DNA of 64,000 nucleotides, from the NCBI GenBank assembly GCA_022794265.1, contig JAAWEK010000003.1:1-64000 (forward strand), in the 5' to 3' direction. The DNA comes from Lachnospiraceae bacterium. Its GTDB lineage: Bacteria > Bacillota > Clostridia > Lachnospirales > Lachnospiraceae. The position numbers were made by a program, and so were the translations under genes. Shown in pieces: positions 18,632-27,939 of the stretch (within the stretch, counting starts at the first letter, position 1; every line of letters starts with the position of its first letter). The notes beneath the pieces are model-generated. The model was not told the origin of the DNA. It searched no databases and saw nothing but the letters and a program-made list of their open reading frames with translations.

Positions 18632-20002
18632 GTGATATGCATGGGTATTGAAATGGATTATTGTGTTACAGATACTATGTCTATGACAGAAAAACTTGGA
18701 ATACTGGCAGATGCAGCCAAGTATGATGTGGCATGTACAAGTAGCGGTGTTGAGAAAAATGGTGACGGTACGGGTATAGGAAATACAATATCAGCCGGAA
18801 TTTGTCACAGCTTCTCCTCTGATGGCAGATGTATTTCTTTATTAAAAATATTACTTACCAATGAATGTATCTTTGATTGTAAATATTGCATTAATCGTCG
18901 TTCCAATGATGTAGCAAGAGCTTCTTTTTCTCCGAAGGAAATCTGTGATTTAACGATACAGTTTTACCGAAGGAATTATATTGAAGGATTATTTTTAAGT
19001 TCTGGTATTCTACGTTCCCCGGATTATACCATGGAACTGATTTATCAGACGATTTTTCTGTTGCGGACAAAATATGATTTTCAAGGTTACATTCATATAA
19101 AAGCAATTCCGGGTGCGGATAAAAAACTTATTTATCAGGCAGGTTTACTGGCTGACCGAATGAGCATTAATCTGGAGCTGCCTACAGCGGAAGGACTTCG
19201 GGAATTAGCGCCGAATAAGACGAGAGATAAGATTTTAACGCCTATGAAACTCATTCGGAACGGCATAATTGAAAGTAAAAATGAGATTTCGATTTATAAA
19301 AAATCCCGGCAGTTTGTACCTGCTGGTCAATCGACACAAATGATAGTGGGCGCTACCCGGGAGACTGATTATCAGATTATGACAATTGCCGAAGCATTAT
19401 ATAATCAATATAATTTAAAACGGGTGTTTTATTCCGCATTTGTCCGGGTCAATGACGATACATCCCTGCCGGTGCTCAAAGAGGGACCGCCGCTGCTTAG
19501 GGAACACCGGTTGTATCAGGCAGATTTTCTTTTACGGTATTACGGATTTAGTACCAGGGAGCTGTTAAGTGAGGAAAGACCGAATTTTAATGTACTGCTG
19601 GATCCGAAATGTAACTGGGCTTTGGGACATCTGGAATTATTTCCAATGGAAATCAACCGTGTAGATTATTCACAGCTATTAAGAATTCCGGGTATAGGAG
19701 TTAAAAGTGCTCAGAGGATTGTAAAAGCAAGAAGAAGCGGAAATCTTTGTTTTGATGATTTAAAGAAGATGGGAGTGGTGTTAAAAAGGGCATTATATTT
19801 TATAACATGTAATGGGAAAATGATGTATAACACAAAAATTGAGGAAAACTATATAATAAGAAATCTGTTGTCTCCTAAGGAGTTATACCCTTTTTCGAAG
19901 GATAGTGTGACATATCGCCAGTTAAATTTGTTTGACGATATGTCAGATGGTGGTAATGAATTTTATATGAAAAGCAGGGAACGGTCATGTATGAATGGAT
20001 AA
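18632..20002 (+). CDS. Putative DNA modification/repair radical SAM protein
   Basis: The product belongs to the radical SAM family named for linkage to uracil-DNA glycosylase-like genes. The iron-sulfur cluster motif is CIFDCKYC (CxxxCxxC, near residue 82). A helix-hairpin-helix near the C-terminus (LLRIPGIGVKSAQ, about residue 353) suggests DNA binding. The partner DUF4130 gene overlaps its 3' end by 16 bases, the arrangement typical of the pair. The start is uncertain: AGGA at 18624-18627 is 4 bases before GTG 18632 and 13 before ATG 18641. The reaction is not known to me. Confidence 0.88.
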   Translation: MICMGIEMDYCVTDTMSMTEKLGILADAAKYDVACTSSGVEKNGDGTGIGNTISAGICHSFSSDGRCISLLKILLTNECIFDCKYCINRRSNDVARASFSPKEICDLTIQFYRRNYIEGLFLSSGILRSPDYTMELIYQTIFLLRTKYDFQGYIHIKAIPGADKKLIYQAGLLADRMSINLELPTAEGLRELAPNKTRDKILTPMKLIRNGIIESKNEISIYKKSRQFVPAGQSTQMIVGATRETDYQIMTIAEALYNQYNLKRVFYSAFVRVNDDTSLPVLKEGPPLLREHRLYQADFLLRYYGFSTRELLSEERPNFNVLLDPKCNWALGHLELFPMEINRVDYSQLLRIPGIGVKSAQRIVKARRSGNLCFDDLKKMGVVLKRALYFITCNGKMMYNTKIEENYIIRNLLSPKELYPFSKDSVTYRQLNLFDDMSDGGNEFYMKSRERSCMNG

Positions 20003-20754
20003 TCTATTGTGAAGATTCTTTGGAAGGAGTATTCACAGCAATTTATGAAACATATGAATATAAGTATAATCATGAAAGAACTTATATCCATGCAGGGGAA
20101 ATTTCAAACTATATGCTGGCTGAGCATAGCCGGTATTCCCAGGCAAATCCGGAGAAAACCCGGAAAGTTGCCCAAACCGTTATCAGGGAGTTCGGGATGG
20201 ATTGTTATAAATTGATTTGCAGGGCACTGGCAAGCTATGAAGAATTTAAGGCGGATTCCGTTTATCATATGATAGAGTATGGACTTTCTTTGAAAAACCG
20301 GAGGAATCTTCTGAATGATCTATCCAATTCTTATGTTTTAAATGTTTTTAAGATGAAAATCGAGGTGTGTAATGAGATTCATCATATGTATGGTTTTTTG
20401 AGATTTACAGAGATAGATAACGGTTTGCTGTTATCAAAAATAGGACCGAAAAATAATATTATTATATTTTTAGCAGCTCATTTTGAAGATCGGTTTCCTT
20501 TAGAGAATTTTGCAATTTATGACGAAACAAGAGAATTATTTGCAGTTCATCCTGCAGGAAAACAGTTTATTATAGTTTCCGGAGAAAAAATAGATAAAGA
20601 GATATTTAATCACATTTCCCAGGATGAAGAAATTTATCAGGAGTTATTTAAAACTTTCTGGAAATGCATAGCCATTCAGGGTCGAAAAAACAAAAAGCTT
20701 CAGACACAGATGTTGCCATTACGATTCAGAGACTATATGATGGAGTTTCGTTGA
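19987..20754 (+). CDS. DUF4130 protein, partner of the rSAM enzyme
   Basis: This 255-residue protein is the usual companion of the preceding radical SAM protein, annotated as a probable DNA metabolism protein with DUF4130. Near the C-terminus it shows QDEEIYQELFKTFWKCIAI and QTQMLPLRFRDYM. In some bacteria this domain is fused to a uracil-DNA-glycosylase-like domain; here there is none. It overlaps the rSAM gene by 16 bases, so the two are translationally coupled. Its 3' end overlaps the convergent flippase gene by 36 bases. Confidence 0.88.
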   Translation: MYEWIIYCEDSLEGVFTAIYETYEYKYNHERTYIHAGEISNYMLAEHSRYSQANPEKTRKVAQTVIREFGMDCYKLICRALASYEEFKADSVYHMIEYGLSLKNRRNLLNDLSNSYVLNVFKMKIEVCNEIHHMYGFLRFTEIDNGLLLSKIGPKNNIIIFLAAHFEDRFPLENFAIYDETRELFAVHPAGKQFIIVSGEKIDKEIFNHISQDEEIYQELFKTFWKCIAIQGRKNKKLQTQMLPLRFRDYMMEFR

Positions 20755-22284
20755 AGACTTGGAATAATTACATCTATAACATATCAGAAGATATATGATG
20801 GTGATAATGCAAGTTTCCAGACTGATTTTTATAAATTCCTGAAGTGTGGAATGGCAGTTTATAAATTGATTTATAAAGTTTATACTGAAATGAAATATTA
20901 AAAAAGTTAATGTAGGAATCAGGAATGTGTTCCAGGCATCTATATGAAATTTTACATATTTTTTTGCAGAAATATAATGTGAGACCGAGCTGATAATACT
21001 GCTGACAAGCAGTCCCATCAGATAACCAACGATTCCTATGCCGGGAATCAGCATAACGGTACAGAATAACTGAATAAGAGTTGTAACAATACTATGTATA
21101 AATGTTATATGAGTATATCCGAGACCGTTTAAGATACTTGCCAGAGTGGCAGTAATATATAAAAATGGACATAAGAATCCAAGAATGCAAATATAGGTTC
21201 CGGAGGTGGTATTATTAAATAACAGTATTCCAATAGGATTGCCGAATATCACAAAAATTCCGGCACAGTAAATTCCGAACAGACAGCAAAATTTTAGGGT
21301 ATGATCGGAAGTATTGCTGATTTGGGAGGAATCATCACTATATTCCGCTTCAGCAATGGTTGGAAGGAGCATTAACGAAATGGAATTTACTAATGCTCCT
21401 GGAAACATGATCAAAGGTAGTACAAGCCCGAGACAGATTCCGTAAAGACTTAAGGCTTCAGAAGAACTCAGACCATAACTGATTAGACAGAACGGAATCA
21501 ATATGCTTTGTATACTTTGAATAATGCTTAACATCAGCCGGTTTAATGTTAAAGGCAGGGAAAGTTTAAATATTTTTTTAAAATAATTTGTTTTGGGAAG
21601 CGTAAGTTTATTACTTGCTATTTGTTTGTCTGCACAGGAAATACAATAGACCGTATAAAGTACAGAAAAAATTTCACCGATAAAAGAGCCGATAACTGCA
21701 GTTTCAGGTGTTATGGTAATTCCTTTTTCATAACAGATCTGGATAATAATCCAGATGGAAAGCACGCGGGTGCATTGCTCAATTAATTGGGACCAGGCAG
21801 GAATGGAAGCCTTTTTTATGCCGAGATAATAACCGCAGATGCAGGAATGAATACTTGCCAGTGGTATGGTGATACTCATCCATCGAATCAGGTTTTTACA
21901 TCTCTCTTCGGCCAAAATCCGTGTAGAAATAAATTCATTATTAAAATAAACAAACATTGCAATTATTACAGATATAGATAATGACATCATTAAACCGGTT
22001 TTTAAAATCTGCATAGAAGACTTTTTGTTTTTTGCATTTGCGGAAGCTACCAGTTTTGAAATCGATAATTCAAATCCGCTTGTACAGAGAGAATAACAGA
22101 TGGCCTGTATCGGAAAAATTAACTGATAAATTCCGATTCCCTCTGCACCAATGCACCGGGATAGGAATATTCTAAAGAAGAAGCCGATAATACGGGTGAG
22201 TATGCCTGCAAAGGTGAGGATGAAAGTTCCTTTAACAATAGGATTATTTTTATATTTTAAAATGGATGTATTATTTGAATTCAT
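20719..22284 (-). CDS. SpoVB-like polysaccharide/lipid flippase (MOP superfamily)
   Basis: The 521-residue protein has about 14 hydrophobic helices and opens with the MOP-type pattern VKGTFILTFAGILTRIIGF. That pattern, with IGAEGIGIYQLIFP, is typical of stage V sporulation protein B and related oligosaccharide or lipid II flippases. A role in moving spore cortex or wall precursors across the membrane is likely from family knowledge. GAGGA precedes the ATG on the minus strand. It converges on the DUF4130 gene and diverges from the cysteine desulfurase gene across a short AT-rich gap. Confidence 0.88.
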   Translation of the reverse strand: MNSNNTSILKYKNNPIVKGTFILTFAGILTRIIGFFFRIFLSRCIGAEGIGIYQLIFPIQAICYSLCTSGFELSISKLVASANAKNKKSSMQILKTGLMMSLSISVIIAMFVYFNNEFISTRILAEERCKNLIRWMSITIPLASIHSCICGYYLGIKKASIPAWSQLIEQCTRVLSIWIIIQICYEKGITITPETAVIGSFIGEIFSVLYTVYCISCADKQIASNKLTLPKTNYFKKIFKLSLPLTLNRLMLSIIQSIQSILIPFCLISYGLSSSEALSLYGICLGLVLPLIMFPGALVNSISLMLLPTIAEAEYSDDSSQISNTSDHTLKFCCLFGIYCAGIFVIFGNPIGILLFNNTTSGTYICILGFLCPFLYITATLASILNGLGYTHITFIHSIVTTLIQLFCTVMLIPGIGIVGYLMGLLVSSIISSVSHYISAKKYVKFHIDAWNTFLIPTLTFLIFHFSINFINQFINCHSTLQEFIKISLETCIITIIYLLICYRCNYSKSSTKLHHIVSES

Positions 22285-22395
22285 GTGTCCTCGAATAACT
22301 GTTTTATGAAAATATATGATTTTATTTATATATATATGCAGTGAAAAAAGTATTTTATAATCTGAGCAGCAGGATATGTGTCAGGAGGGGTGTTT

Positions 22396-23580
22396 ATGGA
22401 AGAAAGCCATGATATGGTATATTTGGATAATGCCGCAACAACTATGACGTATAAAGAAGTTGTGGATGACATGATGGATTATTTTACGGAATTATACGGC
22501 AATCCATCCAGCGTGTATGAATTTGCGGGAAAGAGCAGAAAGGCGATTGAAGATGCCAGAAGTCTAATTGCCGATACTCTGGGAGCAAAAAAAGATGAAA
22601 TTTATTTTACTGCCGGAGGGACGGAGTCTGATAACTGGGCATTGCGTTCCATTTCAAAAGAGTTTGCCAGCAAAGGAAAACATATTATTACCTCCAGAAT
22701 TGAACATCCTGCAATTATGAATACTGCAGGAAATTTAGAAGAACTGGGATTTGAGGTAACATATGTGAATGTTGATGAAAAGGGTTTCATAAAGCTTAAT
22801 GAACTGGAGCGTGCTATCAGAAAGGATACCATATTAATATCAGTGATGGCAGCCAACAATGAAATCGGAACCCTTCAGCCCATCAGGGAAATCGGGAGAA
22901 TCGCCAGAAAAAATAATATTGTATTTCACACGGATGCGGTACAAATGTATGGGCAGCTACCGATTGATGTAGATGAATTTAATATCGATATGTTAAGTGC
23001 CAGTGCCCACAAATTTCATGGACCGAAAGGCGTCGGTTTTCTTTATGTAAGAGAGTCCGTGCCAATATCTTCGTTTATTTTCGGAGGCGGACAGGAAAAC
23101 CATAAACGGGCGGGAACCCAGAATGTTCCAAGTATCGTAGGAATGGCATCGGCAGCAGGAATTGTTCATAAACATATGGAAGAAAAAAGAATACAGGAAA
23201 CCCGGTTGAGGGATTATTTTATTAACCGGATTTTAAGGGAAATTCCGTTTTCAAGATTAAACGGAGACCGGAACCGAAGGCTTCCGGGAAATGTTAATAT
23301 CAGTATTCAGTTTGTTGATGCGTCGGAACTGCTGGCCTCTCTGGATATGAAGGGAATTTGTGCCTCCAGTGGTTCTGCCTGTTCCAGTCATAGTGCAAAA
23401 CCTTCTCATGTACTGGAAGCCATCGGACTACCAGAGAATCTGATATATTCTACCATTCGGATGACACTTTCGGAAAGTACCACAAAAGAGCAGCTGGATT
23501 ATGTTATCGAAGTTCTGAAAGAGATTAGTAGTGAGTATCGGGAAAATTCCAGTGAATATGCAGAATGTTTTGCAATTTGA
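22396..23580 (+). CDS. Cysteine desulfurase (NifS/IscS family)
   Basis: The enzyme removes sulfur from cysteine with pyridoxal phosphate and passes it on as a persulfide. The 394-residue protein has YLDNAATT at the start, the cofactor lysine Lys206 in SAHKFHGPKG, and the persulfide cysteine Cys329 in SGSACSSHSAKPSHVL. I chose ATG 22396, because CAGGAGGGG sits just ahead of it while a GTG at 22378 overlaps that site. mnmA follows 65 bases later, so this desulfurase probably supplies sulfur for tRNA 2-thiolation. No iscU-type scaffold is next to it. Confidence 0.93.
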   Translation: MEESHDMVYLDNAATTMTYKEVVDDMMDYFTELYGNPSSVYEFAGKSRKAIEDARSLIADTLGAKKDEIYFTAGGTESDNWALRSISKEFASKGKHIITSRIEHPAIMNTAGNLEELGFEVTYVNVDEKGFIKLNELERAIRKDTILISVMAANNEIGTLQPIREIGRIARKNNIVFHTDAVQMYGQLPIDVDEFNIDMLSASAHKFHGPKGVGFLYVRESVPISSFIFGGGQENHKRAGTQNVPSIVGMASAAGIVHKHMEEKRIQETRLRDYFINRILREIPFSRLNGDRNRRLPGNVNISIQFVDASELLASLDMKGICASSGSACSSHSAKPSHVLEAIGLPENLIYSTIRMTLSESTTKEQLDYVIEVLKEISSEYRENSSEYAECFAI

Positions 23581-23645
23581 GAAAAGTATGTTATAATTTT
23601 CATTTGAAAAGCAGAATTAGCATACAAGAACGATAGGAAAGGTTA

Positions 23646-24761
23646 ATGATACAAAGCATGAGTGTTCAGAAGAATGGAAAAAAAGTAGTTGTAGGCATGT
23701 CAGGCGGTGTGGATTCATCTGTGGCAGCATATTTATTAAAAGAACAGGGATATGATGTAATAGGAGTAACTATGCAGATCTGGCAGGATGAACCGGATTA
23801 TGATTTGAATCATGAGGGTGGCTGTTGTGGTCTGAGTGCGGTGGAAGATGCCAGACGGGTAGCACAGATGCTGGATATTCCATATTATGTTATGAATTTC
23901 AAAAAAGAGTTTAAATCTAATGTTATAGATTATTTTATTAATGAATATTTAAACGGAAGAACACCGAATCCCTGTATTGCCTGCAACCGATATGTTAAAT
24001 GGGAAGCACTGCTTCAAAGGAGTTTGTCAATCGGAGCAGATTTTATTGCAACGGGACACTATGCAAGAATTGATCAGTTAAATAATGGCAGATATGCACT
24101 TAGAACATCGGCCACGGCCACAAAAGATCAGACATATGCATTATATAATCTTACACAATATCAATTAGAGCATACATTGATGCCTGTAGGAGAGTATACA
24201 AAAGAGCAGATTAGGAAAATTGCAGCGGAACTCAATCTGAATGTGGCAAATAAGCCGGACAGTATGGAGATTTGTTTTATACCGGATCATGACTATGCTT
24301 CTTTTATAAGGCAGAATACGGGAAAAGAAATTTTGCCGGGGAATTTTGTAGATAAAACCGGAGTGGTGCTGGGCAGGCATGAGGGAATTACAAACTATAC
24401 GGTTGGACAACGAAAGGGACTGAATCTTTCCATGGGCAGACCGGTATTTGTTACCGAAATTCGTCCGGATACAAATGAAGTTGTTATTGGAGATGATACA
24501 GATGTGCTGACAGACAGGCTCACAGCCGGGCAGATTAATTTTATGTCAGAACCGGATGTTGATGAATCCAAACGATATACAGCTAAAATCAGATATAGTC
24601 ATAAGGCGGTGCCATGCTATGTTAAGCGAACGAATCAAGATAAAATAGAATGTGTATTCGAAGAACCTGTAAGAGCCGTAACACCTGGACAGGCTGTGGT
24701 GATTTATGATGGAGAATATGTTGCAATGGGTGCCACTATCTGCAGGGCAAAGACGGAGTAA
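23646..24761 (+). CDS. mnmA: tRNA-specific 2-thiouridylase MnmA
   Basis: MnmA installs the 2-thio group on the wobble uridine of tRNAs for Lys, Glu and Gln. The 371-residue protein has the ATP-binding PP-loop GMSGGVDSSV near residue 18, the catalytic cysteines Cys110 (NPCIACN) and Cys210 (EICFIPD), and the GHYAR stretch. GATAGGAAAGG precedes the ATG. The desulfurase directly upstream is the expected sulfur donor. Confidence 0.96.
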   Translation: MIQSMSVQKNGKKVVVGMSGGVDSSVAAYLLKEQGYDVIGVTMQIWQDEPDYDLNHEGGCCGLSAVEDARRVAQMLDIPYYVMNFKKEFKSNVIDYFINEYLNGRTPNPCIACNRYVKWEALLQRSLSIGADFIATGHYARIDQLNNGRYALRTSATATKDQTYALYNLTQYQLEHTLMPVGEYTKEQIRKIAAELNLNVANKPDSMEICFIPDHDYASFIRQNTGKEILPGNFVDKTGVVLGRHEGITNYTVGQRKGLNLSMGRPVFVTEIRPDTNEVVIGDDTDVLTDRLTAGQINFMSEPDVDESKRYTAKIRYSHKAVPCYVKRTNQDKIECVFEEPVRAVTPGQAVVIYDGEYVAMGATICRAKTE

Positions 24762-24826
24762 AATCCAGGAGTCTGTTTTTGGCAAACAGATATTTCAGAG
24801 AACGCTGAGATAGATGGAGGTAGGAA

Positions 24827-25825
24827 ATGAAAACGTTTGCGGAGAAGTGTATAAAGAAAATAAAATGGTGTGTTTCTAAAATAACATACAAAATGGTAAT
24901 GCTTGTAGTTGGCATCATACTTCTGATAATTGCATACACATCCTTTAAAGTCAGTATCAATCATCAGATTAATAACAATACAAAAGTATACTTATCTTCG
25001 GTGCTGGATGAGAGTCTTGACCGGGTTGGAATAAAAGTTAATGAAGAAATAAATATATTAAAAACCATTGCGGCAATTTTTAATAATGAAGAAGATTTAA
25101 ATGGGGAAGCAGCAAAACAGCATCTAATGGAACAGTTGAAATTGCATGGTTTTCTTGGAATTCGCCTTACTGATCAAACTGGACACACCATTACATCCAT
25201 TGGGAATGTATCGGCAGGAGCAGCAACGGATTATATGGAACCATGTATGGAAAAAGGGTATTGTATTTCTTCTGTGCTCCGGAATGAAAATGAAGAATAT
25301 ATTGACTTGTCGGTACCATTGTATTATCAGAATGAAAATATCGGAATTCTGGTGTGCAGTTATGATATGAATGAGTTTACGGAAATAATCGACAGTTCTT
25401 ATTTTGAAAAAATCGGTACAACCTTTATATCCCAGGAGGATGGTACATTGATTTCACGTCCGGAATCAGTGGGAAATAATACTAATTTGTTTAAAATGCT
25501 GGATTCCATTAATACATACAATGAAAAATCTATAAGAAAACTTAAAAATTCTATTCAGAATGGAGAATCAGGAATTATTTCATTTGGAAGCGGAAAATAT
25601 AAAAGATATATCTGTTATAAGGTGATACCAGAAACCTCCTGGTATTCGGTATCTATCATTTCAGGCTCCGCTATTGAGCCTCTGGCAAAGAAAATTTCAA
25701 AATTATCAATGGTGCTTGCCATGGAAACAGCGGCTATATGTGCATTATATATCAGTATAATCATTATTGTTGAATATAAAAGATATAAAACGAAACGGAG
25801 ACTGTTTCAACAAACAGATATATAA
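24827..25825 (+). CDS. Membrane protein with extracellular Cache-type sensor and no output domain
   Basis: The 332-residue protein has a membrane helix at about 24-45, an extracytoplasmic region of roughly 250 residues with features of a dCache sensor (GFLGIRLTDQTGHT, DLSVPLYYQN, ISQEDGTLISRP, TSWYSVSII), and a second helix at about 290-315. It then ends after a short basic cytoplasmic tail (YKRYKTKRR). Proteins of this build normally continue into a GGDEF, kinase or methyl-accepting domain. Here none follows. It borders the accessory island, so it may have lost its output domain, or it may be a genuine orphan sensor. GGAGG precedes the ATG. Confidence 0.75.
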   Translation: MKTFAEKCIKKIKWCVSKITYKMVMLVVGIILLIIAYTSFKVSINHQINNNTKVYLSSVLDESLDRVGIKVNEEINILKTIAAIFNNEEDLNGEAAKQHLMEQLKLHGFLGIRLTDQTGHTITSIGNVSAGAATDYMEPCMEKGYCISSVLRNENEEYIDLSVPLYYQNENIGILVCSYDMNEFTEIIDSSYFEKIGTTFISQEDGTLISRPESVGNNTNLFKMLDSINTYNEKSIRKLKNSIQNGESGIISFGSGKYKRYICYKVIPETSWYSVSIISGSAIEPLAKKISKLSMVLAMETAAICALYISIIIIVEYKRYKTKRRLFQQTDI

Positions 25826-25839
25826 AAAAGAGCCTTTTA

Positions 25840-25870
25840 AAGGGACACTTCAAATAAGGAAGTGTCCTTT
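25840..25870 (+). terminator. Hairpin of tnpV module copy 1 (GACACTT type)
   Basis: AAGGGACACTT (25840-25850) pairs with AAGTGTCCTTT (25860-25870). The same hairpin type recurs at 27845-27875, at a similar distance ahead of the second tnpV. It may terminate the preceding gene or belong to the module's own leader. Confidence 0.7.
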
Positions 25871-25950
25871 ATGGTATTTATAAATATTAGTAAAGATGGT
25901 TGGATATGACGAGTTTGTAGAAATAATTAAATATATCGGAAGAAACTACA

Positions 25951-26046
25951 ATGAAATCATGATTTGAACAGTTAGGCGGAACATATCACGAAGAAAATGA
26001 GTATCTCACCCCAGATTTGAGATTACCCGATTGGCGAAAAAAATAA
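25951..26046 (+). pseudogene. tnpV: tnpV pseudogene, copy 1
   Basis: The frame from ATG 25951 reads MKS, then TGA, then FEQLGGTYHEENEYL, which is the N-terminus of TnpV proteins with one Leu codon turned into a stop. It ends at TAA 26046 after about 30 codons, whereas a full tnpV (as at 27940) has about 125. Both the nonsense codon and the truncation show it is dead. The leader upstream resembles that of the second copy, so the two are diverged relatives of one module. Confidence 0.85.
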
Positions 26047-26065
26047 ATGAAAAAGAGGTGCTTCT

Positions 26066-26779
26066 ATGACAATGTGGAATCCGTGGCGTGGCTGCCACAA
26101 GTATAGTGAGGGTTGTAAATACTGTTATATTCATAAGGGTGATTACAAACGTGGAATTGATACAAATAACATTGTAAAAACAGACAATTTTTATTCTCTT
26201 ATAGAAAAGAAAAAATCAGGTACATATAAAATCAAATCGGGGCAGACAGTTTATCTCTGCTTTTCTACTGATTTTCTGATTAAGGACGCTGATGGTTGGC
26301 GTGGAGAATGTTGGAGTATGATGCGGGAGCGTTCCGATTTGAATTTTATCTTTCTGACAAAGCGGATTGAGCGTTTTATGGATTGCATTCCAGACGATTG
26401 GAGCGATGGATATGATAATGTGACCGTTGGCTGTACAGTTGAAAATCAAGACAGAGCGGATTACAGACTTTCCATTTTTAAGGAGCTTCCCATCAAACAT
26501 AAAAATATTATTTGTCAGCCATTGATAGAGCGCATAGACCTTTCGGCTTACTTGGATAATGTCAAGTTGGTTGTGGTTGGTGGCGAGTCGGATAAAAATG
26601 CCAGACCGCTTGATTATGAATGGGTGCTTGCTATACGGAAACAATGTGTTGCACAAAATGTATCTTTTGAGTTTCGGCAATGTGGGACGCATTTTATCAA
26701 GGACGGGAAAACTTATACCCTGAATGTTCGTGATTTATGCAGTCAGGCAAAAAAAGCAGGAATCAATTTTTTGAGATAA
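26066..26779 (+). CDS. DUF5131 (phage Gp37/Gp68-type) radical-SAM-like protein
   Basis: The 237-residue protein starts MWNPWRGCHKYSEGCKYCY, with cysteines spaced C-x6-C-x2-C, and contains IFLTKRIERF, NVTVGCTVENQ and VVVGGESDKNARPL. This is the DUF5131 or Gp37/Gp68 family, found in phages and mobile elements and related to radical SAM lyases. The reaction is not established to my knowledge. AGAGGTG precedes the ATG. It lies between two tnpV copies, so it is probably cargo of a mobile element. Confidence 0.88.
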   Translation: MTMWNPWRGCHKYSEGCKYCYIHKGDYKRGIDTNNIVKTDNFYSLIEKKKSGTYKIKSGQTVYLCFSTDFLIKDADGWRGECWSMMRERSDLNFIFLTKRIERFMDCIPDDWSDGYDNVTVGCTVENQDRADYRLSIFKELPIKHKNIICQPLIERIDLSAYLDNVKLVVVGGESDKNARPLDYEWVLAIRKQCVAQNVSFEFRQCGTHFIKDGKTYTLNVRDLCSQAKKAGINFLR

Positions 26780-26875
26780 ATCCCCTCTCTTTTTTGTGCA
26801 AATATAGAGAGGAAAATTTACGGGAAAAACTATATAATGATATTGCAGATTAATATTAGGTGATTGAGAAACTTG

Positions 26876-26944
26876 TAGTCACAGATTAGAAGTTTCGCTT
26901 CACTCTGTTGGTCTCAAAGTGTTGAAACTTCAGACCTGTGACTA
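26876..26944 (+). promoter_or_regulatory. Structured leader before the AraC-type gene
   Basis: TAGTCACAG (26876-26884) pairs with CTGTGACTA (26936-26944), and inside it GAAGTTTC (26889-26896) pairs perfectly with GAAACTTC (26924-26931). The long nested hairpin ends about 50 bases before the regulator's start codon. No T run follows, so it may control translation or RNA stability rather than terminate. A TATAAT at 26833-26838 lies upstream with a poor -35. Confidence 0.5.
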
Positions 26945-26994
26945 TGAGTTTTACAATCGCCTATAGATTTATATGTAAGCAAGGAGGTATCCCA

Positions 26995-27846
26995 ATGGAA
27001 TGGGTAGAAAGATTAAATCAAAGTATGAACTACATCGAAGAACATTTGACAGATGAGATTGACTATGAACAGCTTGGGCGGATTGCCTGCTGCTCTACCT
27101 ATCATTACCAAAGAATGTTTACCTATATGGCAGGTATTACTCTGGCAGAGTATATTCGAAGAAGAAAAATGTCTTTAGCGGCAGTTGATTTGCAAGGTGG
27201 AAATGAAAAAATTATTGATGTTGCTGAAAAGTATGGTTATCGTTCACCAACGGCATTTAACAGGGCATTTCAATCTTTTCATGGAATAGCACCCTCGTCA
27301 GTTAGAAATGAGGGTGTATCTGTAAAATCTTTTTCTACCATTGTGTTTAGAATTGCTGTGAAAGGGGCAACGGAGATGAATTATAGAATTGAAACAAAAG
27401 ATGCTTTTCGCATTATTGGTGTATCCGCATCGCTTGATAAAGAAATCGAAAATAATTTTATGATTGTACCGAAAATGTGGCAAGATGCCGCAGTAAGTGG
27501 AACAATAGAGAAGTTAGCAGGTATGATGGATACGCCGCTGATGGGGCTTTTGGGCGTTAGTGCCTGCAATGATGAAGAACAATGGAAGTATTTTATTGCT
27601 GTTTCAAGCACAAAGGAAAATGATGAATTTGAGGAATATACCGTGCCAGCTTCCACTTGGGCAATTTTCTCTGGAACAGGAACAAACAAGTCCATACAGG
27701 AATTGCAGCAGCGTATTATAACCGAATGGCTTCCGGCTTCTGGATATGAATATGCCAACGCTCCTGATATTGAGGTTTATCTCAATCAAGACCCACAGAA
27801 CGCACAGTATGAGGTATGGATACCAGTAATAAAAAAGCAGGTATAA
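26995..27846 (+). CDS. AraC-family regulator with GyrI-like effector domain
   Basis: The 283-residue protein has an N-terminal AraC DNA-binding domain with two helix-turn-helix units (DYEQLGRIACCS and VAEKYGYRSPTAFNRAF, about residues 22-100). A C-terminal GyrI-like small-molecule-binding domain covers about 122-283 (ETKDAFRIIGV, TWAIFSGTG, EVWIPV). Regulators of this build respond to drugs or cationic compounds and often control efflux. AAGGAGG precedes ATG 26995; an upstream in-frame ATG at 26938 falls inside the leader hairpin and is unlikely. No efflux gene is adjacent. Confidence 0.9.
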   Translation: MEWVERLNQSMNYIEEHLTDEIDYEQLGRIACCSTYHYQRMFTYMAGITLAEYIRRRKMSLAAVDLQGGNEKIIDVAEKYGYRSPTAFNRAFQSFHGIAPSSVRNEGVSVKSFSTIVFRIAVKGATEMNYRIETKDAFRIIGVSASLDKEIENNFMIVPKMWQDAAVSGTIEKLAGMMDTPLMGLLGVSACNDEEQWKYFIAVSSTKENDEFEEYTVPASTWAIFSGTGTNKSIQELQQRIITEWLPASGYEYANAPDIEVYLNQDPQNAQYEVWIPVIKKQV

Positions 27847-27875
27847 GTGACACTTCATATAAGGAAGTGTCACTT
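27845..27875 (+). terminator. Hairpin of tnpV module copy 2 (GACACTT type)
   Basis: AAGTGACACTT (27845-27855) is the exact complement of AAGTGTCACTT (27865-27875). It overlaps the stop of the AraC-type gene, and it matches the hairpin at 25840-25870 in sequence and in its position relative to tnpV. Confidence 0.7.
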
Positions 27876-27939
27876 GCGGCATTTATTAGTATTTGTAATG
27901 ACGGTTAGATATGATGAATTTGTAGCAAATTAAAATATT

